This document shows positions 40,260 through 54,604 of a DNA stretch of 64,000 bases, one piece after another. The notes beneath the pieces were generated by a model, which had not been told where the DNA came from, made no database searches, and worked only from the letters and a program-made list of their open reading frames with translations. Source of the stretch: Dactylellina haptotyla (lineage: Eukaryota > Ascomycota > Orbiliomycetes > Orbiliales > Orbiliaceae); assembly GCA_031310005.1 (NCBI GenBank), contig CM062386.1, positions 2,418,001 through 2,482,000 of the forward strand. Reading direction: 5' to 3'. Every line of letters begins with the position of its first letter. Positions within the stretch are counted from its first letter, which is position 1. A program made the position numbers and the translations under genes.

Positions 40260-43200
40260 TTATGCCTTTCCACCGCGTCTTTTAGGGTTTGCACGACCGG
40301 GCTGCTTTTTGGGGCCAGTGGTCTTTTTGGCATCCGTGCCTTCGATATATCTCATCAGGTCATCGATACTTCGAGAGTCAATTCCTTGACTGCTGAGAGC
40401 ATCACTGGGTTTGATAGTGTCTGAGGAAGAGAGGCCTAAGCCTGGTTGCGGTTTGGTTCCTAATGTGACTCTCGGAGTCATAGCAACCCGCCGAAGTCGA
40501 CGATTCTGGAGATCCTTGGCTTGTTTAGCGATGCTAACTGCATTCTGTGTCAACTGTTCGAGCCAATTTTCTGCCTCCTTGGTATTTCTATCTTCAGCGC
40601 CAAACTCCTGCAGGAAAACATTGTACGCATCTCGCATCCGTGACACGGCCCCCTTCGATTCGTTGTCTAGAGCTAAAGCTTGGGCTAATTGGAACGATAG
40701 GGTTGCGGTGTTTGGTGAAGAAGCCCCAAAGATAGTTTCGCAGAGTTTCAATGATGCTTCAAACCACGACCTTGAGTCATGATAGTGCTTCAAGGCCTGT
40801 AGCATCACTGCGGTGTTATTCATGGTTGTCACGGAGTCCGGATGGCCTTCTCCATATACTATCTTCCACATCTTCAGAGCGTGCTTTATGAATGCTAGGG
40901 CAGCAGTCGTATTCCCGCTCGCGTGTTCAAATAGTGCAAGGTTAAGGTAAGACAAGATGGTCTCTGCGCTATCGACACCAAGAATTCGTTCAGCTACCAA
41001 AACAGCCTTCCGGGATAGCTCTACTGCAGCCGGTTTCTCGTCAAGCTGATAATAGATCATAGCTAGAGTATTATAGACTCTCGCCACTTCGGGATGGAGA
41101 ATTCCATAAATCTGCTCATGGAGCGACAAAGATTCAAGCAAGAGCTCCTGTCCCAGATCCTTTTGATCCTGGAGAATGGATATTCTTCCTGCTTCTAAGG
41201 CTTCTTCAGCAAGTTGGCTCTGGAGTTCGTATTCGATTAGTTCCGCCGATTTCAATTAGGTTTTTAGTGATCTGAAACTTACTTTTGGCGAAGCTTCCTT
41301 GGTTATTGCTACTATGTTAACAATATCTTCCTGAGTGAATGTTGTATTTTGAACGAGAACTGAAGTAAGAGTAGAATTTGGCTGCGCTTGTCTCTCTTTC
41401 TTCTTCGAGCTCGCCTTTGATTGACCATTCGCAGGGGATTGGATTTGTTGTGGAACTGCTTGTTGGTTTGAGGATACATCTTTATCAAAGGCGTAATCTT
41501 TTGCACGGAGCTGCAATCCAATCTTTAAAGCAATTTCTCGGAGCAATTGCTTGTGTTTAATATGTGCGTACCATTGGTCTCTAAGCTTGAAACGGTAACG
41601 TCTGAATACCTGTACCTCAACAGCTGAGCGGACAGATTCAGGGGTGAGCAACTCAAATTCCATGTTGGATTTCGAATAAACCTCCCACAGCAAGGCGTCT
41701 CTCTCAGGTTTGGGGGCTGGGTTAAGATTTGATCCAAGAAGGCAGTTGAGGTAGTGAGAGATGCAATAAGCAACGAGAGGACTTGCAAGATCTCTAAGTA
41801 GAGAGTTCAAGTGATGTTTGCATGCTCGGGCAATCATCTCTTGCTCAGCTAGAACTTTAACGGCAAACAATTTCGTGCCTTCGGAAGCAGCCAACGTAGC
41901 AATACTTCCGAGATATCGGATATTGATGCCCCTCTTATGCATTAGGCGAGACAACGAGTGGCCGTCCATGGGCGATCCGACGTCGCCTTTCTTGAGGTCG
42001 TCAACCTGGTTACCGATTTTAAAAATTAGTATAAACTGATCTTCTCTAGTCTCTCTACGGCGCAAGACTTACGAGTGCTGGAATAACTTTCTTGGTTAGA
42101 TATTGGCAAGCCTGGCGGATTTCTTCCTCATCCTTCTTCAATTGCTCACTCTCTTCTTCGGTTTGAGGCTTTTGGCCTGTGAAGATGTCGGGGTTCAGGG
42201 AAAAGTTAAATCCGGCGAGGTCAATAGTTTCCTGTTCTTCCCTATTCTCCTTTTCGCCTTTAGAAGTGGCATTTTCCTTTTCCTGTCTCTTGCGCTCGAG
42301 GTCGGCATTGACATATTCTCTCATTTTTGTTTTCCAAATGTTCTCGATGAGCTCCGAACGCAGAACTGCCATCCTATGGGGATATCGGTCATCCCCATCC
42401 ACATTTTCCCAGTGTTCTTCAAGGAAAAGAACATCCAGTGGCGTAGTGCGGTATAGATCGAGCACATATTTGCGCCCATCAGTGCCAAGTAGTCCCTTGG
42501 TCTCCACACTCGCAACAAGATCGTGTCGTTCACCCTTTTTGTCCCATACTGGATGAGACTTAACTCGCATAGCCTTGCTTAGCTTTTCGAATGTTGGAAC
42601 AAAAATCTCATTCGATGCAATAACATCCTTGCCCTCTACGCCACCGTAATCAATTTGGGTTTCTCCAGGTTCTCGTTGCTTGAATATTCCGGGAACAATG
42701 CTCTGGCCGACGATTCTGCGACCGAGATAATCCACAACTACGGTTCCCGGTGTCGAAAGTCCCTCGATATCCAGATTGTTCACCATTCTAACACCTAAGA
42801 TGTCCTTCCCAGTAGCAACTCTGGCAGCCTCATCGCCGCCTTCGGCAGCAAATGTTCCAACACCATCAGCACCATATGAGAAAAAGATGTTGTTGTAAAC
42901 ATATATTTGAGCGTCACGTCCTTCGGTAGGGTTCAGTGGCGCAACCTCTCCGCGCGCGATCAGCACAGCTCCTCGAACAGCTGCATCGGTAAAGTCAGCA
43001 AATAGCTTGGAGAGTAGTCTTTCTCGGAAGACACGTTCTTGGACAGTTTCCTTGGGCAGTTCTCGTGTTGACTGGAATTCCTCATTAAAATCCCTCAATG
43101 TGTCATTACTTTCGGTTCCGGCGATAAGAAATATTTCCTGAGAGCGGGAAATGTCCGCTGAGTGGGAGAAGTATGGGGTGGATTGAGGAGGAACCAACCA

Positions 43201-44347
43201 TGGCGACGCTGGGATGGCATTTGTAGGCTGGAAAGTAACCAATGGATCTTTTTTAGATTGAAGGTCGTGAAGCTTTTTGAATTCTGTCCGGAAGTCGGAA
43301 GAAAGTTGAGAGATAAGTTCCAACAATGAATGCGCAGAGTGTCCCCGAGGAACTGTCTTGGGTAGTGGGTCAAATTTATTACTACTGGAGCGATTCACAT
43401 AGAACCCGGAAACATGAGAGGTAATGTGAAACTGTTCTCCTTCTAATGTTGTCACTTGTAGGTACAACAGATGACCTCGCTGTCGTAGATTATGCGGTGG
43501 AGGGTTCCAGGGAGATAGTGACAGACTTTTAATGGTTTTGGGAGCCGGTTGTGGAATTGCTGGAAGCATGTCGAGAAGGGAAGCAGGCGCCTCAAATTCG
43601 TAGTCTACCATAGGATGTATGCGCTCGTCTTCGGGCTTTCCGTCGTTTGTAATATCTATCCCGTCGAAGAGAGTATAGCCGGCATTGACCCCCGCCATCA
43701 AGTCGATCCTACTGCCAGCAGCACCAATGAGTTCCCTGATCCGTAGTAAATGGATTCTCGCTTCTTTCTCGGTGTATGGATCCTCGACGAGTACGAGTTC
43801 CGAATCCGGTGTGATTCCGGGGACGTCCGAAAGCTCTACAAAATCGTTGATCCGCTCGCCATTGTGTTCGAGGTGAAAGCAAGAGTATTGGAACGTATCC
43901 GGGAGCTCGATGATGGACTGACGGATATCCTGGACCTGTTCTTGTGTAGACACCTGTACAAACAAGGGTTGGATTAGGTGACTGGTATGGACGTATGGAG
44001 TTTATAGGGTTCTTATATTTACCATAACGTGGATTTTAAACGGATGGTGAGGCAACTTTACAACAAGCTGGAACACTAGACACAAGAAAAGAGGTGATCC
44101 ATTAGTTTGGGTTTTCGAGCTGGCCAGCTGATTTCAGGGAATGCCTGTGGAATAGTGGCTCACTTTGATCTGCATGAGGGGCGTCGATACTGCTGCTGAT
44201 ATCAGTTTCAGTTACCACGGTCCCGTTCAGCATGTTTGTGTCGGCGCTGTGCGTGCTATTATGAACTGGTGGTTCGGACTCGCTCATTGCTGAAGTTGGG
44301 GTCACGCTTGGAAGACCTGTTGCATCTATGAAAGGCCGCATATCCAT
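40260..44347 (-). CDS. CLU1: Clustered mitochondria protein / eIF3-associated Clu1 (TIF31)
   Basis: Clu1 is a cytoplasmic RNA-binding protein, associated with eIF3, that controls mitochondrial distribution and translation of mitochondrial-protein mRNAs. Exons 44347-44164, 44075-44023, 43953-42073, 42005-41283 and 41219-40260 encode up to 1266 residues, the usual size. The N-terminal ubiquitin-like region (FQLVVKLPHHPFKIHVM; VSTQEQVQDIRQSI) spans exons 1-3. A GSKIP-type region, the central CLU domain (about 370-620) and an eIF3 p135 region (about 700-870) follow. The last exon carries tetratricopeptide repeats (QKDLGQELLLESLSLHEQIY; YGEGHPDSVTTMNNTAVML) and a basic tail. Two in-frame ATGs are possible, 44347 and 44287; the second starts MSESEPPVH and is equally plausible. 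Intron 4 uses a CTAAT branch and the acceptor at 41220. Confidence 0.93.
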
Positions 44348-45207
44348 TAGCTTAAAAAACCAGGTAATTCCTAATAGCGCAGGAGATCGCGCGAGAGGTC
44401 CAGTTGAAATTCAGGGTGAGGATAGATATATCTTGACGACCCACCCTCCTGGGGGAATGAACTCAGATACTCTCTTGAATGGAAAATGAGCACAGCAGGG
44501 AATGTTCATAGCTGGTCATCACATTCTCGCGATCAAGAAACCGTAGGTAGCAGGATAAACGAGTACCAAGTCGATGGACTTAGAATGCGAGTCGTCTGGG
44601 AGGTCGGATTTAATTCCAGGAGCAGCAGCAGCAGCAACTGCAGCCAAGTGAATGAATTAAAATGATAAAGCAGGTTTGCAACGGAGACGGGGTAAATCAG
44701 AGCAAGAGACTCGTACCAAAGTCTGCAGGTTCTGCCATTTTCTAAAAACCTCGGCAGCTGTTTTCCTGCAATATTTTTCGGTCGCGAGATAATCAGTGAA
44801 AGGTAGAACTGAGTAAAGAATGAATGTGTTGCAGGCGTGGTTGATTGCAGTCCTGCAGAAAAGAAAAAAAATTTTGTGCACACCACTAAATTTTTCTGCG
44901 AGCAAAGCAAAATTTCCCTTTCGATAACGTGTGCACCGGCCGGCCGACCGACCGACCGACCGGGATTAGCATGTCTTGCTGGCTGCCGCTTGAGGCATTC
45001 GGCCGATGGCAAGCGATCTGGTTCCGAGAACAGTGGGGAGTGTGGGTGAGTATGCAGGTAGGTAGATACTCTATAGTTCGGTTGTGTCTAAATACATTGA
45101 GATATTTGTCTTCAGAATAATATCTACAGAAAGACGCTCCAACCTCGGGTTCGAGCCATATGGATATCATATCCAGCACAAAATGTCCTGATGGTATTAT
45201 TCTAAAA
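44348..45207. other. CLU1 promoter and AAA-gene 3' region
   Basis: 860 bases with a short CAG run (about 44620-44636) and a (CGAC)4 microsatellite (44945-44960). No supported gene. Confidence 0.55.
44945..44960. repeat. (CGAC)4 microsatellite
   Basis: Four perfect CGAC units flanked by CGGC/CGGG, the same unit as at 13943-13962. Confidence 0.9.
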
Positions 45208-47718
45208 CTACTTATCTTCCTCTCCCTCCCCCCCTTCTTTCTCTGCAGGCGTCGCCATGAAAGTAACAACTTTGTCGGTATAGCCCTTATGGTTTCGCAT
45301 TGTGAACTCGTATTTTCCAGACTCCCAAAGATCCTAAATTGTAACAGGGGAAAATAACGGTCAGAACATCATCATGTTCCGCTAGATACTAAAGTACCCG
45401 ACGCTGGTAGAAAGTAAGCACCTACCTTTAGAGTAATCTCGCGAGTACGTCCCAAGCTCTCTACATCCCCAATACGTTCCAGCGAGTCTTCCAAAAGCTT
45501 GTTAAACCTTGGATCTTTGCAAACTCTCCTCATTGCCAGCGCCATCGGAACAGAATCTGCCCGGACATTTGCCTTGCTGTCAATTGTGAAAAGATTCAGG
45601 TGCTGGTTTGGGTCACCCCCATCTATTGGTCAGACTGCTGCTCTAAATGTTGGGGTAGAAGGCTTCCACCTACGTCATATCGGTGGATGAAATCCGCTCT
45701 CGTCATGATCTCTCGAGCAATATGCAAAGGGACTTGCGGTAGCTTCCAACCCCGCTCATCGTTATACGAGCCGCCTTCAACCTCATCTTCCATTTCTACC
45801 AAAGCTTTGCACAAAACCATGGCGGCCGACGCAAATTTTGAATATCTTGAGTGTCATAATTGTCAGTTGATTCCTTGAAACATTCAAAAGTTTTGGCCTG
45901 GATCTTACTCGTTGACATCGTCGTCTTGACCTTCTCCAAGGAGCCCACAGTTGGTCAGAAGCCAGCGTTCCTCGTTTTCAACGATCTCGTTCGCCTTCGC
46001 TTCCATATCAGGTGCTTGGGCAACGCGGCTGAGATATGATAGACGGCCTCCTACGAGCTGGTAGATCTTCTCCAAAGATGCTTCAGGGTCTGGGGCTGAG
46101 TGATGTTTCAGGCGGTAACGCCGCAGCGCAGTTATGGCCATGTCTTTTGGGAGATCTTGCACGGTTATAAGTTCCATCCTAGAGGCATAATGTTTGAGCT
46201 TTTCGTATACGATGTAGTCATCCGAGCAAAATAAGACTGTGCACAACCCAGTTGCGGCCCACGCTTCCGCCCTTTGCTGTAGGAGTTCGATCAGGTCTAA
46301 GCCGTCCTCGTCATCTCGAAGTAAGTGCATTGAGTTAAATATTAGGACGAGTGGTTTTCCGGTCTTCCGCCTTCGTGCCAGCGCAACCTTCTCCAGCTTG
46401 TTGAATGCCCGCTCAATGTCTAATAGAGCAGTAGTATCTCGAGGTCCTCTTATCGAGAAAAGAGAACCAATGTAGTCTGAGACATGGAGTATTAGAATGG
46501 TTGTTGGATATTTACGGTATCAGGGCTGGATTTAAACTTGCCTTCATGAAATTCGAAATCTAAAGCTTTCCCAAGGCGGATTCGAAAGATTTCGAGATCT
46601 AGAAGGTCAGGTCGTTCCATCAGCTTTTCTTTTCCTTTATGTCCTTCTTCTTTCTAACAAGATACACCAGGTAGGACTAACCAGCATGGCATTCCATCAT
46701 CGCGATGCCCAAACCGTCAACCTTCTGCATAGCGTCAAGGATCATGGAGGTTTTCCCACACCCTTTCTCGCCTAGAAGGAGATAGTAATGTCCATGTGAT
46801 TCACCAGCGACGACTTGATCGATCTTATCTTGTTCGAATCGTACAATCCTAAAGCCGCTTAGTTTTATTCCCCAGCGGGTACCATAGTATAGGAAGACAG
46901 GGTGATCTCACCATTCCTTTTGGGTCCCCCCGGGAACAACCGACCCCGCCCCTCTACCAGCAGTGGCTAAGTCGAGGACGGGATCACCTGGTTCGAAAGC
47001 GTTATGGATCTTTTGAAGGACTAGGTGCTTGTAATATCTAAAGGCTAGGTCAATCCCAATCACGGGGGAAGCAATCAGATATCAAAATTTCTCGTGCATT
47101 CGAATATGGTTCTTCCCGATCTAGAGTTTGTTCGTGGGAGCAACTATGGGAAAGGGTATACCAACTTGTGATATCCAAAGCCAGCCAATCTAACGTATAT
47201 ATTAGCATATCTGAATCCCTTTCGTTTCAATTCTTTCCCCTCCCCCTTTTTATTTATTCGAGCGTCGGACGCGTGGTGAGGGAATGGTTACCCTAATATC
47301 AGGAGGGAGGCGCCCGTGGTCGCCGCGCTTTCGAGCATGCGGTGGGCAGTCTGCTTCCATTTTCGTTCCTTCTGAGACGAGCTTTCGCCATGCTCATCGG
47401 AACTCGCCCAGGATTGGGTGCTTGGTTGGGGCTGGACTTCTTGGCCTGATTGTCCGATGTTGACAAAAATCTCAAGATTTAGTATGTGATCTCCCTAATG
47501 GGGTGTTAGGTAGGATCAATATCCGGCTTACTCGGGCCCAATTGATAGTCGTTGCCACCACCGGTGCCGCCGGGGCCACCGGTGGTCTGAAACCGACGGC
47601 GGGTTTGAAATATTACCCGGGTGGTATTATAGGATGTGATGTGCTGCGCTCGAGGGTACACTTGAGGTATACATCTGGCGGGGCAGAGTGGGCGAAACCG
47701 AGACACCCTCGTCGCCAT
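45208..47718 (-). CDS. Mitochondrial AAA-type NTPase with fungal winged-helix C-terminus
   Basis: Ten exons in phase: 47718-47532, 47445-47292, 47189-47162, 47027-46912, 46848-46682, 46598-46542, 46476-45909, 45845-45674, 45602-45426 and 45333-45208, giving about 583 residues. The start MATRVSRFRPLCPARC is a mitochondrial presequence. A hydrophobic segment follows (SLLILGLAGFGYH). The P-loop is GEKGCGKTS; the expected Walker B strand reads KPLVLIFNSMHLL, lacking the usual acidic residue. The C-terminal part (FASAAMVLCKALVEME; FIHRYD; LWESGKYEFTMRNHKGY) matches a fungus-specific winged-helix module I recall in Orc1-like AAA proteins of unknown function. The sixth intron (46541-46477) has a GC donor. 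The acceptor of intron 3 is uncertain (47028 keeps frame). Function is unknown; organellar location is likely. Confidence 0.8.
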
Positions 47719-48826
47719 TGCTTTCAGAAGGTGACAGAGAAGTGGTTTAAAGTACGGTGAAAGCCACACGAGTGTGGCAGACTAGGGTGTGAAAGGAAGA
47801 GCGAGAGTATGCGTGCGTGTGTGTGTGTGTGTCCCGCACTGCTGGACGTATGTGTATACAAGCGCACGTTTTGGTGGTGCAAATGCGGCGGTCGATAAAC
47901 TGTGGGATGGACGGATTCCACACCACACACGCGTGATTGGGTTTGCTTAAAGTTCCGGGGAGTTGCGAGTAAACAAAGGGAGGCTCCTTGAAGAAGAGGA
48001 CCAAATTTGGGGGGGAAGATGATAAAACGACTGGAATGGAATGGCGGCGATAGCCCTGGTATGCCAGATGTCCACGGACGACGTAGGAAAGGGATGATGT
48101 GGTTCATAAAACGATGTTTTAAACATACATATAACAGCCAGAGGGTCACCCCATCGATCTCGCGAGTGACCGAGTCGACTGGTGAGATATACTTACAGAG
48201 TCGAACGGCACAACCACAGCGGGAGTTTTGGTGGAGCAGGTGGGACTAGTGCGCGGCATCGCTAATTGGTTTGTTCGTGTGTTTACGCGTAGCGGAGTAT
48301 CGATTAGCAGTCTTGTTTGGGCTATCTGATTGCCCTTCCTCGCCCCATCCATCTCTCGACATCCCATCCCATCACCGCACCGCACCTCACCGCACCTCAC
48401 CGACATCGCAACCACCGCCACCATCAGCGTCTCCGCCGACACCTTCCTGTTGTCGTTCCGCGATCGCACTGTAGCCAATACGGGCCTGCTGCCCTTGGCC
48501 CTCGGCCTCTTTCCAATTTGACCAGCTCGTAAACGACAACAATAACTGGCGAGAGAGGGAAAAAAAAAAACACACGCAACGTATGCCGATCGACGCGACC
48601 TGCAAACACGACAACAACAAGAACAAGAACAAGAACATCATCATCACCGAGACGATTTAACAGCCTCCAAAAGTCTAGGAAAGGCTGAAAAAATAATAAC
48701 AGAAAAACCTCTTGCACGTCGACGATATCACGAGTCCCACAGAGATCCCTCGTTCTCTATATATTCCTCCATCGCCTCTCCCCAATCCTGCAACCAGGTC
48801 CTAGTCCCCCCTCCCCCTCCCCGCAG
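47719..48826. promoter_or_regulatory. Divergent promoter, AAA gene and forkhead gene
   Basis: 1.1 kb shared by divergent genes. It contains a (GT)n run (47817-47832), two exact copies of CGCACCTCAC in tandem (48381-48400) and repeated AACAAG units (about 48615-48637) in the forkhead leader. No further gene seen. Confidence 0.55.
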
Positions 48827-51088
<2,262 letters not shown>

Positions 51089-54000
51089 TATCAACTATGA
51101 ACGTATATTAAAACCTTATGGTGGTCACGTTGCTTGTTTGTGTTCTATTTTTTCAGTCTACCTCTGGAGGTATCAAATAGCTTTTGTTTTGTTTGTTTTT
51201 TTCTTTTTGTTTTCTTCCTTTCTTCCTTTTTTTTTGGCTCGTTTTCTGTTCATTCTTATCATGTTTATATATGCATGGCGACGGTGATGGCAAACAAATA
51301 ATCAAACAAGCAAGGAATTTGAAACCTCCTAACACCGAGCACAGTTTTCGTACTGGTGTACGGCGATCGATTTCGAATCAGGTAAAGCTTCTCCAGGCGT
51401 TTGTGACTATACGTTGGCCGTTAATATACCCGCATTCGCGCTTTCTCCACTTATGAAACGGACAGAAACAAATAAACTTGTTGACATGTTCTAGGCGGTC
51501 CACGTTCTTTGTTAATTTATCTTGTAGGAACATGGCTCGCTTCATTTGCAAATAAGCCCGTGCATCCTTGTTGATGTGTGGAGTTTCCATAGTATGAAAC
51601 TGCAGCTCGACAATTCGAGCTGATACAATATATTGCAGCATGCCAATACGCTAGACTAAGCGCTCTAGGATAACCCAGCTGCGTAACGAGTTTCAAAAAC
51701 GCCGCTGACATATGCTGGCTTTTGGTAGTTCAGCTAAAACAGACTTTCCGGTAAAGGAGGGTACAAGCTTGTCCCAATCTTCCGGTCCCTGGCGTTTGTC
51801 TAAATCTGAACAGGAAGACGGGAAGAACAAAGTCATCCTTTCATGCATCCATGGTCACAAGGCGAGGTAGTTACCTGGGCATCTGGTCCTTGAGATCATA
51901 CAGCTCAAATAATTTTAAGAATACTGTCGGTGACGGCTGCGGTACCACTAAGAACATGTTCAGCTCAAGGCTGGTTGGGGAGGGGGCGGTATTTTCCTGC
52001 TTTTTATTTTTCGGGGAAGCCTCCTGGCGGAATCTAAGCGGCACTGGTGGCACCAGAAAGGGACACACAGTCGAGGTTTTTTTTTTTTGAGGCACTTATC
52101 CGATGTGTCTTTAGCCTTGCATCCCTTTCATCACCACGTCTCGCGAATTACCGAGAATGGCACCAGGTTTCTTAGTCATACATCTAGGCAGAAGAACAAT
52201 CGACGATGCAAGTGATACCTGTCTATTTGACTCGACTCGAGCTCTCTATCTTTGAGATACTTCTTTTTGATATCCACACTAGTCCCCCAGTCAAAGCGTA
52301 GTATCCCTGCCGTGTCTGCAGCTAGATGCAACTTATGCCGCATTTAAGGGTCTTGAAGAAGTGATTTCTGTCTTGGCGACTTTCTTTTTGACATGGAAAC
52401 TCGAGGGGCTGAAGTTTGGCCAGGAATTTTGGATTTGGTACTGCAAGATTAATAAGCCCGTTCCGAGAAACCAAAATCCAACAGGTTAACGGTTGTAACA
52501 TTCGAGATAAAAGATTCGTTTGCGTGTGGGCAGAATCGCCCTCAGAACGTGGATGAATACGCGTATTTGCCATATATTTGCGGACAAGAACCTCCGGAAG
52601 ATTTGTAGATATTTGGAAGCAATTCACCATTTCCTTTTTCTATGAATTTTTCCCTTCATAATTTTGGAAGAGAAAAAGAAAGAAGCTGGGCAGAGTTGTC
52701 GTTTTTTCTAAGCTTCTGGATGGTGGGTAAAAGCAGTCCAACCTTTTCGCCAAACCGCCGTTCTCCGAAGGTCCCAGGATAGCAGCCGCAGCCAATTAGA
52801 GCTGGTTCGAGTTGGACATCAACGTCAGTGGCTTGCCAAGAGGTGCTCGTGGTTACCCGGCAGCCTCGCCCACGTTTTTCATTCGGTGCCGGTGCGCTTC
52901 GCATGCATGTCGACAAGCTCACCCACGACATACCCTTTTCATTTGTATGACGCGGCTTTCCCCACCTGCTGGTTCAACCCCTCAACCCTTGCATCCGTAG
53001 CTGCATTTGGACACTCGATTGGAAAATAAAACATCGAATGCACAGGTGGGAGTTCAGGTGGAGAGGTAAGTTTAAGGTAAGGTGGTGTGTTTGTTTAATT
53101 TGGAGCCCGATGAAGGTTGAAGCAAATTAACCAAAATCCGCTATTGTGCTCAGACCTATTGATGTGAGCAGCTGCATTAAACCAGAACCCTGGGTTCTCC
53201 AATTTGAATAGATCGTCTTTCCAATGGCCGAGATGAACAGTGCATAATCGATACCCGAAAAATACATGGACCTAGGAAACCCTTCGGCTGATAAAATTGC
53301 ACCTACTACCGTGTGGTCGACCCCCAGATACTCCCAAAAAAATTAAAAATTAAAAAATTAAGTGCAAGGTAAGTAAAGAATGAAGATAACGAGAAAGGCA
53401 TTCGAAACTTCAAGGCGGCATTTGAAAGTCGCGGAAGCGGTTGAAAAATGGTTCAGAGTGGAAGCAAACCGGTGCAACTCCTTCAGCCAGTAGCTCCTCC
53501 CCTATAGCACAAGGATATTTGGATATATCAACTTATATAACTCAGAGAACACTCTTGACCTCGCGTTACTGGTTACCGGAAAGCAACAAAGGCATGAATA
53601 TAAATGCTGGCCTCTAAGCTCCGAAATAACAATTAAAAGGGAAAGGTTAACAGCTTTCTGGAAACCCAACTTGTCTTTTGTGCTTGCAATTAGCCGGGGA
53701 GGAAAGGGCTTGTTTGTTCCGTCGCCTTTTTTTTTTTTTTCGTACGATTGTGCAGGGAGTTAAGGATTTAAGCTAATGGTGCTTAAGTAATGAATTACTT
53801 GCTTTCGGTGTGAGTTCTTATATTCACACCAGGGCGGTCAATTCTTCTTTCGTCGAGTTGCTTCTTTTTTCTCGTCGCACCTATTACAATCTTTTTGTTC
53901 CTCTCCCGCATAAAGATTTATAAATTCTCGGGAGAGCCGGATCGCAGATATTCAGGGCAGGCACATCGTCCAGCACGATCAAGAAAAAGCGATTCCAGCT

Positions 54001-54604
54001 TCCCTTCCTTCGGTTCCCTCGCCCCACCCGTCGCCTCAGCTAGCCCGTGGATGGTGCTCAGCCCCCCCAATCCCAAAGTTCGTTTCTCCAGGAATTTTAA
54101 GCATTTGATTTTACTTTTTTCGATTCCTCTCCTCTGTCTCCGTGTTGGCGTTGCTCTGAGGCTTAACCGCAGTGTCGTGGGCCACAACCCGACACATCCA
54201 TTTGGTGTTCAGGGTTTTTCTTCTGGTGAATGGCGGTTTTGTTTGCCCGATATTCAACCAACGAAAGTATTGTAGCTTGCGGGTGGCAGTTAGAAGGAGA
54301 GCAGCAGGGTGAGATTCCACCACCATCTCTTTGGTTCTCAAGAAAAGTAATTGCTGCCTGTTTGTTGAACGCAATCGCGCTCGCCGTTGTATTCGCATTT
54401 TATTTCAGTTCCCCGTGCATTGACATTCATCTTCTTCTTTTTCTTCTTCTTCTTTTTCGCATTCGCCTTTTTAGAGAGACAAATACCACAGAGAGCTGCC
54501 CATCCGACGGCTGGCAAGAACATTTCGCCTAAATGTGTCTCTCTGAAGCTGATATTTGAGTTGTGTTCATTGATATTGACGATATCCTCGTATGGTTGCA
54601 GGTG
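51089..54604. other. 3.5 kb region without a supported gene
   Basis: Forkhead gene 3' region, several T-rich runs (about 51183-51240, 52079-52089, 53728-53740), and the promoter and leader of the Zn2Cys6 gene. The leader is TTC-rich near 54427-54460. Open frames here carry no recognisable domain. I see nothing else that I can support. Confidence 0.5.
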
